This document shows positions 10,034-18,375 of a stretch of 64,000 nt of DNA, one piece after another. How positions within the stretch are numbered: position 1 is the first letter of the stretch; the number at the start of each line of letters is the position of its first letter. A program made the translations under genes and the position numbers. Below the pieces are notes generated by a model, which was given only the letters and a program-made list of their open reading frames with translations, was not told where the DNA came from and did not search any database. The DNA is from Serratia sp. UGAL515B_01 (GTDB lineage: Bacteria; Pseudomonadota; Gammaproteobacteria; Enterobacterales; Enterobacteriaceae): NCBI RefSeq assembly GCF_033095805.1, contig NZ_CP109901.1, positions 2,480,001-2,544,000 on the forward strand, given 5' to 3'.

Positions 10034-10141
10034 ATAGCTACGCTTAATAGCGCTTCACCTTACGCTTGAGACAGATGAGATAATGCGGAATGGCTCTCTG
10101 TTCAAGCCCGAGGCCGGACTTTTAGGGCTAACCCGGCTAGA

Positions 10142-10164
10142 CTAGGTGCCATAACGGCACCTAG
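10142..10164. terminator. Hairpin downstream of the rsp carrier gene
   Basis: A perfect 9-bp stem CTAGGTGCC / GGCACCTAG with loop ATAAC lies in the carrier-rspR gap. No strong T-run follows, so it may be a weak terminator or a regulator site. Confidence 0.4.
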
Positions 10165-10254
10165 CAAGGCAATTTGAAAGACGTTACTGCGTAGTTTATT
10201 ACTTATCTGCTAGTATGGTGGAACTTATCTCTTAAGCCTACTCAGATTGTCGCC

Positions 10255-10941
10255 ATGTCAGAACCGTACAACTTCACGAATAGCCTACCCATCAATCAAC
10301 AAATCTATCATTTATTGCGTAAAGATATCGTCGATTGCACTATTCCTCCGGGCACGCTGCTTTCAGAAAAAGAGATCTCTACTCGATTTTGCGTATCGCG
10401 TCAGCCGGTACGGGAAGCATTTATCAAACTGGCAGAAGCTGGACTGGTGCAAATCTTACCCCAGCGCGGTACTTTTGTGATGAAGATTTCTGCCAAAAGG
10501 GTGGCTGATGGACGCTTCATTCGCCAAGCGCTGGAGTGTGCCATCGTACGACGTGCGGCCACGAATATCACACCAGAACAATTGATGGTACTGGAACATA
10601 ACCTGCATCGCCAAACGTTGGCTGCGCAGAATGCTCAGATCAAAGAGTTTTTGGCACTGGATGATGAATTCCATCGTCTACTGACGCAGATCGCCAATTG
10701 CACATTGGCTTGGGACACTATCGAAACCATCAAGGCGACGATGGACCGAGTCCGTTTCCTCAGTCTCAGTGAAGTATCCCCCCCTGACGGTCTGATTCAG
10801 CAACACTACCTTATCTTTGAAGCCTTGAAAGCACGCGAACCAGATGCAGCAGAGCGCGCTATTCATGAACATTTGCAGGAAATGATTTATTCGATAGCGC
10901 CGATTACCCTGAAAAATAGCGACTGGTTTGAGGCTGAATAA
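10255..10941 (+). CDS. rspR: RspR, GntR/FCD-family regulator of rspAB
   Basis: 228 residues. The N-terminal winged helix contains [20 protein letters not shown]. The C-terminal FCD domain has metal-type residues (DDEFHRLL and a later His in IHEHLQEM). It resembles E. coli RspR (YdfH) along the whole length, including [16 protein letters not shown] and the C-terminal NSDWF. RspR represses rspAB. Here the gene is downstream in the same direction rather than divergent. The effector ligand is not known. Confidence 0.92.
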   Translation: MSEPYNFTNSLPINQQIYHLLRKDIVDCTIPPGTLLSEKEISTRFCVSRQPVREAFIKLAEAGLVQILPQRGTFVMKISAKRVADGRFIRQALECAIVRRAATNITPEQLMVLEHNLHRQTLAAQNAQIKEFLALDDEFHRLLTQIANCTLAWDTIETIKATMDRVRFLSLSEVSPPDGLIQQHYLIFEALKAREPDAAERAIHEHLQEMIYSIAPITLKNSDWFEAE

Positions 10942-11144
10942 CGACTTTATAGGGCATGTTGACCGGGAGCAAACTGGTTCAGACGAGAGGCAAGAGATAA
11001 CAAGCTTCCAGATAGCCGGCGCAAGTGCTGTTCAAATCGGTCTACGACCCATTTTTCGTTACGTTGTCGCCTAGCTGAAACTTGAGTGAACTTGGTATAT
11101 AGTCTTGGCGTATCAAGCACAGAGTAAATGAAAAGGTGTACTAG

Positions 11145-11918
11145 ATGGAACCTATGGTAAAAATCAAATCAAACAAATGTCGTCATGGTTCGTTTTCTTT
11201 TCCTGCTAATGATCTTTACGTCGGCCGATCGATGGATTTATATGGCGAGTGGAGTGAGGGTGAGGTAACGATGATGTCGCGCCTTATCTCACCCGGAGAT
11301 TGCGTTGTGGAGGTTGGGAGTAATTTAGGTACACATACAGTCCCCCTGGCACGGATGGTGGGAGAGAGTGGTTCCGTTATTGCTTTTGAGCCACAACGAA
11401 TGATTTTTCAATTACTGTGTGCCAACTTGGTCAACAATGGATTGACGAATGTCTGGGCATATAACTCAGCGGTCGGAAGAGCGACGGGTACAGTAACAGT
11501 GCCTGAAATTGATCTTGGGGCCACGTGTAATTTCGGTTGCATTCGAGTAGGTTCCAAGAATGGTACAAAAACGCCTATAGTCACGCTGGACTCACTCGAG
11601 CTAGAAAAGATAGATTTACTGAAAATTGATGCAGAAGATTATGAACCCCAGGTTTTACTAGGTGCTTACGAAACCATCGAACGACTTTTGCCTCCAATAT
11701 TTCTTGAGTATAACCATCACATGAGGGAAGAGATTAACAAAGTACTCAGGCTTTTTCCTTACCGTGCTTGGACATTCGATGAACCTCTATTTTCGCCAGA
11801 AAATTACCGAAAAAATACAGAAAATGTATTTGATAATACGTATTCATTTAATTTGTTACTGTCAACGGACTCAATTGAAGGCGTCACTGATACATTGCAG
11901 GAATTATCCTTGGAATAA
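11145..11918 (+). CDS. FkbM-family SAM-dependent methyltransferase
   Basis: 257 residues. The SAM-binding loop VVEVGSNLGTHTVPLAR (near residue 55) and the acidic loop VIAFEPQRM show a class I methyltransferase, and LLKIDAEDYEPQVLLGA matches the FkbM family. FkbM enzymes O-methylate sugars or natural products, but no sugar-modifying or surface polysaccharide cluster adjoins, so the substrate cannot be named. A second ATG lies three codons downstream. It has about 200 bases of apparently empty sequence on each side and looks like a single-gene acquisition. Confidence 0.8.
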   Translation: MEPMVKIKSNKCRHGSFSFPANDLYVGRSMDLYGEWSEGEVTMMSRLISPGDCVVEVGSNLGTHTVPLARMVGESGSVIAFEPQRMIFQLLCANLVNNGLTNVWAYNSAVGRATGTVTVPEIDLGATCNFGCIRVGSKNGTKTPIVTLDSLELEKIDLLKIDAEDYEPQVLLGAYETIERLLPPIFLEYNHHMREEINKVLRLFPYRAWTFDEPLFSPENYRKNTENVFDNTYSFNLLLSTDSIEGVTDTLQELSLE

Positions 11919-12166
11919 ATTGCCACCGGCTTGATAAACATCTTAGCGCGATCAGGGAAGTCAGGGTTCAAACCTCCTGCCGAATTTTACTCGGCAGTAT
12001 CGTCGACTACCCCGCACTTCATCATCTGGGGATACGCACAAATAACACGCATATCACAGTCAAAGGCCGATGGAGATAACTTGGTCACACAGTAAGTATA
12101 TCAGTCCAGATGACCTTGCCACACGACAGGGACAAGGTCACAAGAACATTCAGGCAGGAGACTCTG

Positions 12167-13138
12167 ATGAGTAACAGCACAGCTCTGCTCAGTTTCGCCC
12201 GTGAAACGTTGGAGATTGAATTGGCCGAAGCACAGCGCCTGCTGGCTCGGTTGGATGACAATTTTGTCCATGCCTGCGAGTTACTGCTTGCATGCCGTGG
12301 TAAAGCGGTGATCTCAGGTATCGGCAAATCTGGTCATATTGGCAAGAAAATAGCCGCAACGCTTGCCAGCACAGGCACACCCTCATTCTTTGTTCACCCT
12401 GCGGAAGCGTTACATGGCGATCTAGGCATGATTGGCAGTGATGACGTGGTAATTTTCATCTCTTATTCTGGCCGCGCCAAAGAGCTGGATCTGATCCTTC
12501 CTCTACTAGCAGAAAGCAAGGTCCCGGTGATCGCCCTCACTGGTGGTAAAGAATCACCACTGGCATTAGGAGCAGCCTGTACGTTAGATATCAGCGTTGA
12601 GCGTGAAGCCTGCCCAATGGGTTTAGCCCCAACGTCCAGTGCAGTCAACACCTTGATGATGGGGGATGCTCTAGCAATGGCACTGATGCGTCAGCGGGGA
12701 TTTAACGCAGAAGATTTCGCTCGCTCCCATCCGGGCGGAAACTTAGGCGCTCGGCTACTCAATCGCGTACATCATTTGATGCGTACCGGCGATCGCCTAC
12801 CTGTGGTCAGTGAGAATGCCAATGTGGTGGATGCGATGCTGGAATTAAGCCGAACCGGCTTAGGATTAGTGGCTGTATGCAATTCTGGGCAAAAAGTGGT
12901 CGGCGTATTTACCGATGGTGACCTGCGCCGCTGGCTGGTGAAGGGCAATAGCCTCAATGACCGCCTGGATCTGGCGATCACCCGCCCCGGTTACCATTTA
13001 CCCGAGCAATGGCGAGCCGGAGAAGCGCTAGAAGCACTGCATGAACAGCACATCAGCGCAGCTCCAGTTGTCAACATCGACGGCGTTCTGGTAGGCGCAA
13101 TCAACTTGCACGATCTGCATCAGGCCGGAATTAGCTAG
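12167..13138 (+). CDS. gutQ: GutQ-type arabinose-5-phosphate isomerase
   Basis: About 323 residues. A SIS domain (SGIGKSGHIGKKIAATLASTG, then ISYSGRAKELD) is followed by two CBS repeats. It interconverts ribulose-5-P and arabinose-5-P, the entry to KDO for lipopolysaccharide. HPAEALHGDLGMI and AMLELSRTGLGLVAVC match GutQ better than KdsD in my reading. In E. coli gutQ ends the glucitol operon, but no gut genes are here. The start at 12167 is chosen over an upstream in-frame ATG because CAGGAG lies just before it. It converges on thiD with only 23 bases between. Confidence 0.85.
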   Translation: MSNSTALLSFARETLEIELAEAQRLLARLDDNFVHACELLLACRGKAVISGIGKSGHIGKKIAATLASTGTPSFFVHPAEALHGDLGMIGSDDVVIFISYSGRAKELDLILPLLAESKVPVIALTGGKESPLALGAACTLDISVEREACPMGLAPTSSAVNTLMMGDALAMALMRQRGFNAEDFARSHPGGNLGARLLNRVHHLMRTGDRLPVVSENANVVDAMLELSRTGLGLVAVCNSGQKVVGVFTDGDLRRWLVKGNSLNDRLDLAITRPGYHLPEQWRAGEALEALHEQHISAAPVVNIDGVLVGAINLHDLHQAGIS

Positions 13139-13161
13139 GCTTGGCTTCACTGAAAACGGCC

Positions 13162-13962
13162 CTACCACCAGGCATGAAAGTGGTGCACCGGCCCAATCCC
13201 CTGCCCAACTTCCAGACTGTCTGCCTGTTGTAGAGCATGCTGCAGATAGTCTTTGGCTGCCGCGACAGTTTCTGCCCAATCATTATAGCGCGGGCGTAGA
13301 GCAGCCAGTGCAGCCGATAAAGTACAACCCGTACCATGTGTATGCCGAGTTGCCACACGAGGCGCACTAAAGCGCTGCTCGATATCAGATGTGAATAACC
13401 AATCGGGGCTTTCCTCTTGGCTGAGATGCCCTCCTTTCATTAACACCGCCTGGCAGCCCATTGCCAGCAAAGCTTGCCCTTGCTCACGCATTTGTCGTTC
13501 ATTCTCCGCGGGCCGACAGCCCAACAACGCGGCAGCCTCCGGCAAGTTAGGGGTAATAATAGAAACCAAAGGCAAAAGTTCGTGACGGATCGATATAACC
13601 GCTTCAGGCACTAGCAATGCATCACCGCTTTTTGCCAGCATGACGGTGTCCAATACCACATAAGGAGGCAAGTAGTGACGCAACCGTTCAGCCACAACCC
13701 TGACGATATCTGCGTTCGCCAACATGCCTATCTTAATACTGTCGATACGAACATCACTAAGTACAGAATCCAACTGGGCAGCAACGAACGCTGGATCGAT
13801 ATGATATACCGACTGCACACCACGGGTATTTTGTGCAACCAAAGCTGTGATCACACTGGTGCCGTAAGCCGCTAACGCAGAGAAGGCTTTCAAGTCTGCC
13901 TGAATTCCTGCTCCGCCGCTTGGATCGGTACCAGCAATGGTTAAGGCATTAATCCGTTTGAT
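13162..13962 (-). CDS. thiD: ThiD, hydroxymethylpyrimidine (phosphate) kinase, apparent AUC start
   Basis: About 267 residues of ribokinase-family HMP/HMP-P kinase, which makes HMP-PP for thiamine. Visible are [20 protein letters not shown], the substrate region QNTRGVQ and the catalytic [16 protein letters not shown]. Homologues start Met-Lys-Arg-Ile-Asn. Here the codon at that point is ATC (13962-13960), seven bases after a perfect GGAGG. The nearest in-frame standard-type codon is a TTG at 14034, which would add 24 residues encoded inside thiM. So initiation is probably at a non-canonical AUC or the start is mutated. The gene overlaps the end of thiM by about 20 bases and should be translationally coupled. 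Confidence 0.88.
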   Translation of the reverse strand: MKRINALTIAGTDPSGGAGIQADLKAFSALAAYGTSVITALVAQNTRGVQSVYHIDPAFVAAQLDSVLSDVRIDSIKIGMLANADIVRVVAERLRHYLPPYVVLDTVMLAKSGDALLVPEAVISIRHELLPLVSIITPNLPEAAALLGCRPAENERQMREQGQALLAMGCQAVLMKGGHLSQEESPDWLFTSDIEQRFSAPRVATRHTHGTGCTLSAALAALRPRYNDWAETVAAAKDYLQHALQQADSLEVGQGIGPVHHFHAWW

Positions 13963-14753
13963 GACAAATCCTCCTCTCGTAATTGGTAAAGCACATCCAG
14001 AAAAGCAGCAGTAAAACTTCCTGGTCCAGAGCAACTGGCCGTTGCTCTTTCACCACACAACGCCATCACGCGGCAGGCGGTCGCCACGTTGTCCAGCCGT
14101 TCTCCCGGCAAACAACAAAAGGCCGTTACCACGGCTGACAAAACACACCCCGTTCCAACCACGCGCGTCATCAACGGATCACCGCCGGTGAAGGCCCAAT
14201 CGCGCTCACCGTCGGTGATATAATCCACAGCACCGCTCACTGCCACTATCGCCCCACTGCTGAGTGCCAATGCACGTGCTGCAGGTAATGCCTCCAGCGG
14301 ATCATCTTGGCTATCGACACCACGCCCCTGGGTTGGCAAACCACTCAAGGCCATCACTTCCGAGGCATTACCACGAATTGCCGCTGGCCTCAGAGTGAGC
14401 AGATGTTGGGCAAAGCGAGTGCGATACTCGAGACCACCAACAGCAACCGGATCGAGTACCCAGGGCTTCTTCGCCTGATTAGCTGCGTCTATCGCAGCTA
14501 GCATGGCTTCGGCTCGAGACTGATGTAGGGTGCCGATATTAACCAATAGAGCATCAGCCACGCGACTGAACTGCGCTGCTTCCTGGGGCTCTACTACCAT
14601 TGCGGGAGAAGCACCTAATGCAAGCAGCACATTGGCGGTCAGTTCCTGTACCACTTCATTGGTTAGACAGTGTATTAACGGGGCGTGTTTTTTAAATAGA
14701 CTAAAGCAGGCCGTAGCGCGGGTACGGGGCAATTCATCGGGTCGAATAAACAT
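13941..14753 (-). CDS. thiM: ThiM, hydroxyethylthiazole kinase
   Basis: 270 residues of ribokinase-like hydroxyethylthiazole kinase ([28 protein letters not shown] near the start, VLDPVAVG in the middle, [11 protein letters not shown] near the end with catalytic Cys). It phosphorylates the thiazole moiety for thiamine salvage. GGGAG is placed five bases before the ATG. Together with thiD it forms a salvage operon. In relatives the operon is controlled by a TPP riboswitch. Here the upstream half of that riboswitch and the promoter are about 7.7 kb away, beyond an integrative element, so transcription and control of thiMD must differ from the ancestor. Confidence 0.93.
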   Translation of the reverse strand: MFIRPDELPRTRATACFSLFKKHAPLIHCLTNEVVQELTANVLLALGASPAMVVEPQEAAQFSRVADALLVNIGTLHQSRAEAMLAAIDAANQAKKPWVLDPVAVGGLEYRTRFAQHLLTLRPAAIRGNASEVMALSGLPTQGRGVDSQDDPLEALPAARALALSSGAIVAVSGAVDYITDGERDWAFTGGDPLMTRVVGTGCVLSAVVTAFCCLPGERLDNVATACRVMALCGERATASCSGPGSFTAAFLDVLYQLREEDLSSNGLMP

Positions 14754-14759
14754 GTTTCT

Positions 14760-14795
14760 CCCAACCGGCGTTCAAGAAGGCAGGTATCGGTTGAG
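14760..14795 (-). promoter_or_regulatory. Expression platform hairpin of the thiM riboswitch
   Basis: On the minus strand CTCAACCG (14795-14788) can pair with CGGTTGGG (14767-14760), eight pairs with one wobble. The 3' arm overlaps the GGGAG ribosome site of thiM. This is the layout of a translational TPP riboswitch. It is intact although the aptamer upstream is split. Confidence 0.7.
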
Positions 14796-14802
14796 ACACC
14801 AA

Positions 14803-14832
14803 GACTTCCCTACGCTGGCATTATCCAGATCA
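14803..14832 (-). promoter_or_regulatory. TPP riboswitch, 3' part of the aptamer (separated)
   Basis: The minus strand reads CTGGATAATGCCAGCG followed by TAGGGAAGTC, the invariant P4/P5 and 3' segment of THI-box aptamers. The expected upstream parts (the GGGGTGCC and GGCTGAGA helices) are not found next to it; unrelated element sequence is there. The missing part lies at 22549-22611. Confidence 0.93.
14818..14832. other. Left attachment site core (attL)
   Basis: GCATTATCCAGATCA, the P5 stem-loop and 5' flank of the TPP aptamer. It repeats at 22549-22563 with one mismatch. The chromosome side is thiM. Confidence 0.8.
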
Positions 14833-14846
14833 AGTCATTTGGCGTT

Positions 14847-14925
14847 GTCTCATGAAACACCAAAACGTCTCAAATACCAATAAAATCAACACTAAAACAG
14901 ATAGATGCTATATCAATGTGTCTCA
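14847..14925. repeat. Three GTCTCA repeats, candidate integrase arm sites
   Basis: GTCTCA occurs at 14847-14852, 14867-14872 and 14920-14925, between attL and the integrase gene, two of them extended as GTCTCATGA. Repeats in this position often bind the integrase N-terminal domain or an excisionase. The function is inferred. Confidence 0.4.
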
Positions 14926-14953
14926 TGAGAACTCTAAAAATCCCAACAGCCTT

Positions 14954-14995
14954 TTGGTATAATTTGGGTACATAGGAAAAACTGGATTATACCAA
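14954..14995. promoter_or_regulatory. Inverted repeat and promoter at the integrase start
   Basis: TTGGTATAAT (14954-14963) and ATTATACCAA (14986-14995) are perfect 10-bp inverted copies. The left arm carries a -10-like TATAAT and the right arm abuts the integrase ATG. This could be an autoregulatory operator or an mRNA hairpin masking the start. Confidence 0.5.
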
Positions 14996-16191
14996 TGCTA
15001 AAAACAAAAACCGAAGTTCAGCGTTTCTCTGTTCCAGAAAGCAAAACCATGAAAAAGGAAAACGTGTTCAACAACGGGCTAACCGGTTTGTATCTGGTCG
15101 CTCGCCGAAACCCCTCTGGCGTTATCACCAAAAGTTGGAGATACATTCATGGCAAGTTCGACATTACGTTAGGCACCTTCCCTGCAAATACTCTAGAAGA
15201 CGCTCGCCAATGGCACTGCCTGCAAGTTGCTAAAGTGAAACGAGGCATAGCTCCGGGCAGAGGAGACGCTAGTCTACCAGTAGACATGAATGCCCTCTTC
15301 ACTGACTGGCTGAAAACAAAATGCCCAGAAGCCTCGAAAGCAAATAGGCAATCCATCTGGAACAAGCACTGTAAACCCCTTTACGAACTTCCGCCTAACA
15401 ACCTGACCTATCAGCATGTGTACTCATTGCTCATCGCTCTGGGGCCAACCAATGCGGCACATAGAGCATGCCAGATTGTTCGTGCCATGATGTTATACGC
15501 CTTCCAAGCTCATGGTATAGAAGGCCAACCAGGGCAGCCAGTATACGTTCCTCAGAAATTATCTGAAGCACATGATCGAAAAACCGTGGCTGCCGTTATC
15601 GGTAAAGTTCGTGAAAACTGCCTGAGTACAAAGCAGTACTACACTCTCTGGCACAGCCTTGGTGATACTCCATCACATGCAGCAATGCGTTTTCTGATGG
15701 TTACAGGGGCGAGGAAGAGTGAAGTAACGAAGATGACATGGTCCGAGCTGGATCTGGACGCTCAAATCTGGACTCTGCCTGCCACGAGGACAAAAACCCG
15801 GCAAGAACGCATCTATCCACTCCCAGCGGTACTCATTGAGTTGTTAAAGGAATGGTCTTGGACTCGAAAAGGCAGCGATAGCCTTGTTTGGGGCTACATT
15901 GGTGAGACAACGATGGCACATTCAGCAGAACGCTTACGCCCGGTGGTTAACAATGATTTCACGACACATGATATTCGCCGCAGCGCGGCATCATTGATGA
16001 GTGGTGAGGCAGGTATTGATCCGATGGTTGTTGATTTGCTGCTGGGGCATAGTGTTAAGGCAGTAACGTCCAAGATTCTTGCGACTTATCAGCCGAAGGC
16101 TTTTCAGGATAATGTTAATGCTGCTTGGCCTGTTTGGTTTAAGTGGTTTCAGATTAATATTATAGAAAAAAAACATAACCAAGATGAATAA
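14995..16191 (+). CDS. Tyrosine recombinase (integrase)
   Basis: 398 residues. An N-terminal arm-binding DUF4102-like region (TGLYLVARRNPSG, then WRYIHGKFDITLGTFP) is followed by a core-binding part and the catalytic domain. The full set of active-site residues is visible: Arg240 (TGARKSEV), His325 and Arg328 (THDIRR), His352 (LLLGHS) and Tyr365 (ATYQP). The catalytic residues are all present, so it could be active. It resembles P4-type island integrases, which usually target tRNA genes, but here the ends lie in a TPP riboswitch. The start at 14995 overlaps the inverted repeat described above. Confidence 0.92.
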   Translation: MLKTKTEVQRFSVPESKTMKKENVFNNGLTGLYLVARRNPSGVITKSWRYIHGKFDITLGTFPANTLEDARQWHCLQVAKVKRGIAPGRGDASLPVDMNALFTDWLKTKCPEASKANRQSIWNKHCKPLYELPPNNLTYQHVYSLLIALGPTNAAHRACQIVRAMMLYAFQAHGIEGQPGQPVYVPQKLSEAHDRKTVAAVIGKVRENCLSTKQYYTLWHSLGDTPSHAAMRFLMVTGARKSEVTKMTWSELDLDAQIWTLPATRTKTRQERIYPLPAVLIELLKEWSWTRKGSDSLVWGYIGETTMAHSAERLRPVVNNDFTTHDIRRSAASLMSGEAGIDPMVVDLLLGHSVKAVTSKILATYQPKAFQDNVNAAWPVWFKWFQINIIEKKHNQDE

Positions 16192-16254
16192 TAATGTATT
16201 AACGCTCCCACTTGATATGAGAGCATTTTTTCTCTTGCAACGTATCACTCGACA

Positions 16255-16443
16255 CCGCACGACCTGCGCCGAACAGTGCGTACTGGCTTGGCACGTCTTG
16301 GATGCCCCAGTGAGGTCGCAGAGGCCGTTTTAGGCCATTCCCGCAAGGGCATTGAAGGCACCTATGACCTCCACCACTATGAGGCTGAGTGTAAAGAGTA
16401 GCTGTAAAAATGGGCTGATTATCTCGATACGTTGAAAGCGTGA
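16255..16443 (+). pseudogene. C-terminal remnant of a second integrase
   Basis: Reading from 16255 gives PHDLRRTVRTGLARLG, AEAVLGHSRKGIEGTYDLHHY and ECKE, then two stop codons inside an otherwise recognisable KWADYLDTLKA tail. These are the HxxR, GHS and catalytic-Tyr parts of a P4-type integrase distinct from the intact one. Everything upstream of the catalytic His is missing. It points to an earlier element at the same place. Confidence 0.75.
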
Positions 16444-16554
16444 TTTTCTGTCGATATGCCTCAGTCAATGAGTTAAGCACGTCATTGGCTCGCAGCAGTA
16501 CTTATCACAAGGCGTTGATGGGAAAGATTGAATGTTCTTGCATTGGATGGATGC

Positions 16555-16640
16555 AGGTATATAATTTTCATACTTCGAGCTGCGTGTACAACTTCTTTAC
16601 CTTCCTGCAACTTGAATTGCTTTTGATTATTATACCCTGA
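16555..16640. repeat. Degraded palindromic repeat
   Basis: CATACTTCGAGCTGCGTG and CCTGCAACTTGAATTG form imperfect inverted arms like the palindrome at 4709-4835. The middle is shortened. Confidence 0.45.
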
Positions 16641-16739
16641 TAAAACTCCATTTCTAGTCATTCCCTCAGCCCAGTTTAGGGTAAACCCTTGGTCTGATAT
16701 GGAAGATGAGAAGCCGTTAACAACAAAAAGGAATTTTCT

Positions 16740-17612
16740 ATGTCAGAAACCACCCAATCACCTGTAGAAGCGTTGCGTTTTCCTTGTACTGTATTCAGAA
16801 CGCAAAAACGCATGGATGATTACGGTGCTGATGATATGCGGTGTGGTGACCTTAGCGAAACGCAGTTAAAAAATGATTTTAAACTGAATGACGTGTCAAG
16901 CAAGGTTAGCCCGTACACCCTAACGTTGGCCAAACAGCTAAAACCCCGATCTTATGGTTATGGCTTTGAGGCTGATACGGATCTGAAAAGCAAGAAGATA
17001 ACACGGCAGGAATGCGCTAATATCCTTTTTGATGAGTTTCGTAGCCTCTCAAAGCAAGTTTCTTTTTACGGCCCCTACCAGAAACTTATCGGAAAGATGA
17101 TTGACCATATGCAGAAAGGTAATGGTGTGCCGTTTAGGGATATGTTGTTAAATGCAGCGTTAAAAGAGCAAATTCTTGAGGATAAAACGAAAAATAGCTC
17201 CTTTCTACGTATCAAAGATGCTCTAAGTGAACATATTAATTGGAAAAACAAGTGTTATCCGGCAGATAATAAGATCGACATCACAGGAGCTATAAGTGGT
17301 GGTATGCTGCCAAAATTTGACAGGTTGCAGGATAGAGTTAACGGACTAGGTATTACCGTACACGATATATATGCAGCACATATCACTATAAGATCTCTAC
17401 AGATTGATAATGACCGTTACCGGGCTGTTGTCCATTATAATGTTCAAGATCACTTTGGACTAGATGACGATGATATTAAAAAATTTCGCAATTACTCTTT
17501 ATTATTTCGTATTTGGTTCGTACTACAGCGATTCAATCAGTTTGCTTATAAACCATTCATGACTAACATGGAAGCCACTGTAGAGATTACAGGAGTTCGT
17601 AATGAAAGGTAA
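16740..17612 (+). CDS. DUF3289-family protein, putative toxin-like effector
   Basis: 290 residues without signal peptide or membrane segment. FPCTVFRTQKRMDDYGADDMRCGDL at the start and VVHYNVQDHFGLDDDDI with FRIWFVLQRFNQFAYKPF at the end match my memory of DUF3289, found near type VI secretion and polymorphic-toxin genes in enterobacteria. Its stop overlaps the start of the next gene by 11 bases, so the two are coupled. That arrangement and the DUF943 partner suggest an effector with its protective protein, but activity is unknown. AAAAGGAA before the ATG is a good ribosome site. Confidence 0.65.
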   Translation: MSETTQSPVEALRFPCTVFRTQKRMDDYGADDMRCGDLSETQLKNDFKLNDVSSKVSPYTLTLAKQLKPRSYGYGFEADTDLKSKKITRQECANILFDEFRSLSKQVSFYGPYQKLIGKMIDHMQKGNGVPFRDMLLNAALKEQILEDKTKNSSFLRIKDALSEHINWKNKCYPADNKIDITGAISGGMLPKFDRLQDRVNGLGITVHDIYAAHITIRSLQIDNDRYRAVVHYNVQDHFGLDDDDIKKFRNYSLLFRIWFVLQRFNQFAYKPFMTNMEATVEITGVRNER

Positions 17613-18060
17613 AATTTATATTAGCGCATTACTTATTGGTAGTGTTCTGTTGGCTACGTGGTTATGGTTATTACGACGCCCGGTAGATATTGTCGATGTC
17701 CATCAAAGAAATAAGTATAGTGATGTTTTGGTAAGAAGCTTTCCCTTTACAAATAAAGGGAAAATCGATTGGTGGTTAGAAAATAAAAGTATTTTAAAAG
17801 ATAAATATAATATCCCTAATCCTGATAAGGAAGGCTTCTTTTCTGTTACTTTTTGGGATTATGGTGATGGTTATAAAGAAGATAAATATGATAGACTATG
17901 TTTCGATGATATGAAAACCGATAAAAACTGCATAGATAAAAATTCGATTTTCTCTGTAAGGAGCACTAGGGATAATGGTCTTATTTTTATTTTGGATGAT
18001 GGGAAATATTTGCTGCAAGAAGATAGTAAACTAATCAAGATACAATCATATGAAAATTAA
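17602..18060 (+). CDS. DUF943-family membrane-anchored protein
   Basis: 152 residues. One N-terminal membrane anchor (IYISALLIGSVLLATWLWLL) is followed by a periplasmic-side domain with the family signature PVDIVDVHQRNKYSDVLV, then GKIDWWLENKSILKDKYNI and DYGDGYKEDKYDRLCFDDMK. DUF943 proteins occur mainly in enterobacteria, often in several copies near effector or fimbrial islands. The overlap with the DUF3289 gene suggests a linked role, possibly immunity from the periplasmic face. This is inference only. Confidence 0.75.
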   Translation: MKGKIYISALLIGSVLLATWLWLLRRPVDIVDVHQRNKYSDVLVRSFPFTNKGKIDWWLENKSILKDKYNIPNPDKEGFFSVTFWDYGDGYKEDKYDRLCFDDMKTDKNCIDKNSIFSVRSTRDNGLIFILDDGKYLLQEDSKLIKIQSYEN

Positions 18061-18185
18061 GGATAGGCTGCTTATTTCAACAATATTATAATACTAAATA
18101 TACGAAATTTTATTGTATCATAATGCCATTAAAAGCGGCTAAGCGACAATAGATGCACCAGCCGCTGCTCATCCAAGGTAAATTG

Positions 18186-18371
18186 CTACGATGCTTGATT
18201 TTTCAAGACAATCTTCAAATATGGATGCCGCCAACTTTCATCAATCAAGCGGTAAGAAATAAACCCATCATGCTCTAACGCGCATATCAGACCTGGATGA
18301 TCGCGTACAAATTGGTAGACCGCCAAGCTTTCCAAGCCTTGCAGCATATGAGCCAGCAGCTTACGGCGCAT
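18186..18371 (-). CDS. Polymerase-like C-terminal fragment
   Basis: 61 residues from ATG at 18371, with GLICALEHDGFIS resembling a polymerase palm motif C (His-Asp). A perfect GGAGGAG lies seven bases before the ATG. The upstream ORF stops five bases before it. In the single-gene reading a 4-base insertion (TGAT) between GAGGAG and GTAATG has split one polymerase-like gene. In the other reading the two parts are translated separately by coupling. I cannot name the family with certainty. Confidence 0.45.
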   Translation of the reverse strand: MRRKLLAHMLQGLESLAVYQFVRDHPGLICALEHDGFISYRLIDESWRHPYLKIVLKNQAS

Positions 18372-18375
18372 TACA

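Noticed and set aside
11955..11998. A tRNA-like T-arm string (GGGTTCAAACCT) and a CTGCCGA/TCGGCAG hairpin
   Set aside because: No acceptor, D or anticodon arms can be folded around it, so a tRNA gene or att site is not supported.
14785..14880. A complete TPP riboswitch directly upstream of thiM
   Set aside because: At first it looked complete, but the P2/P3 and GGCTGAGA parts are missing; only the 3' part is genuine, which led to the split-riboswitch finding.
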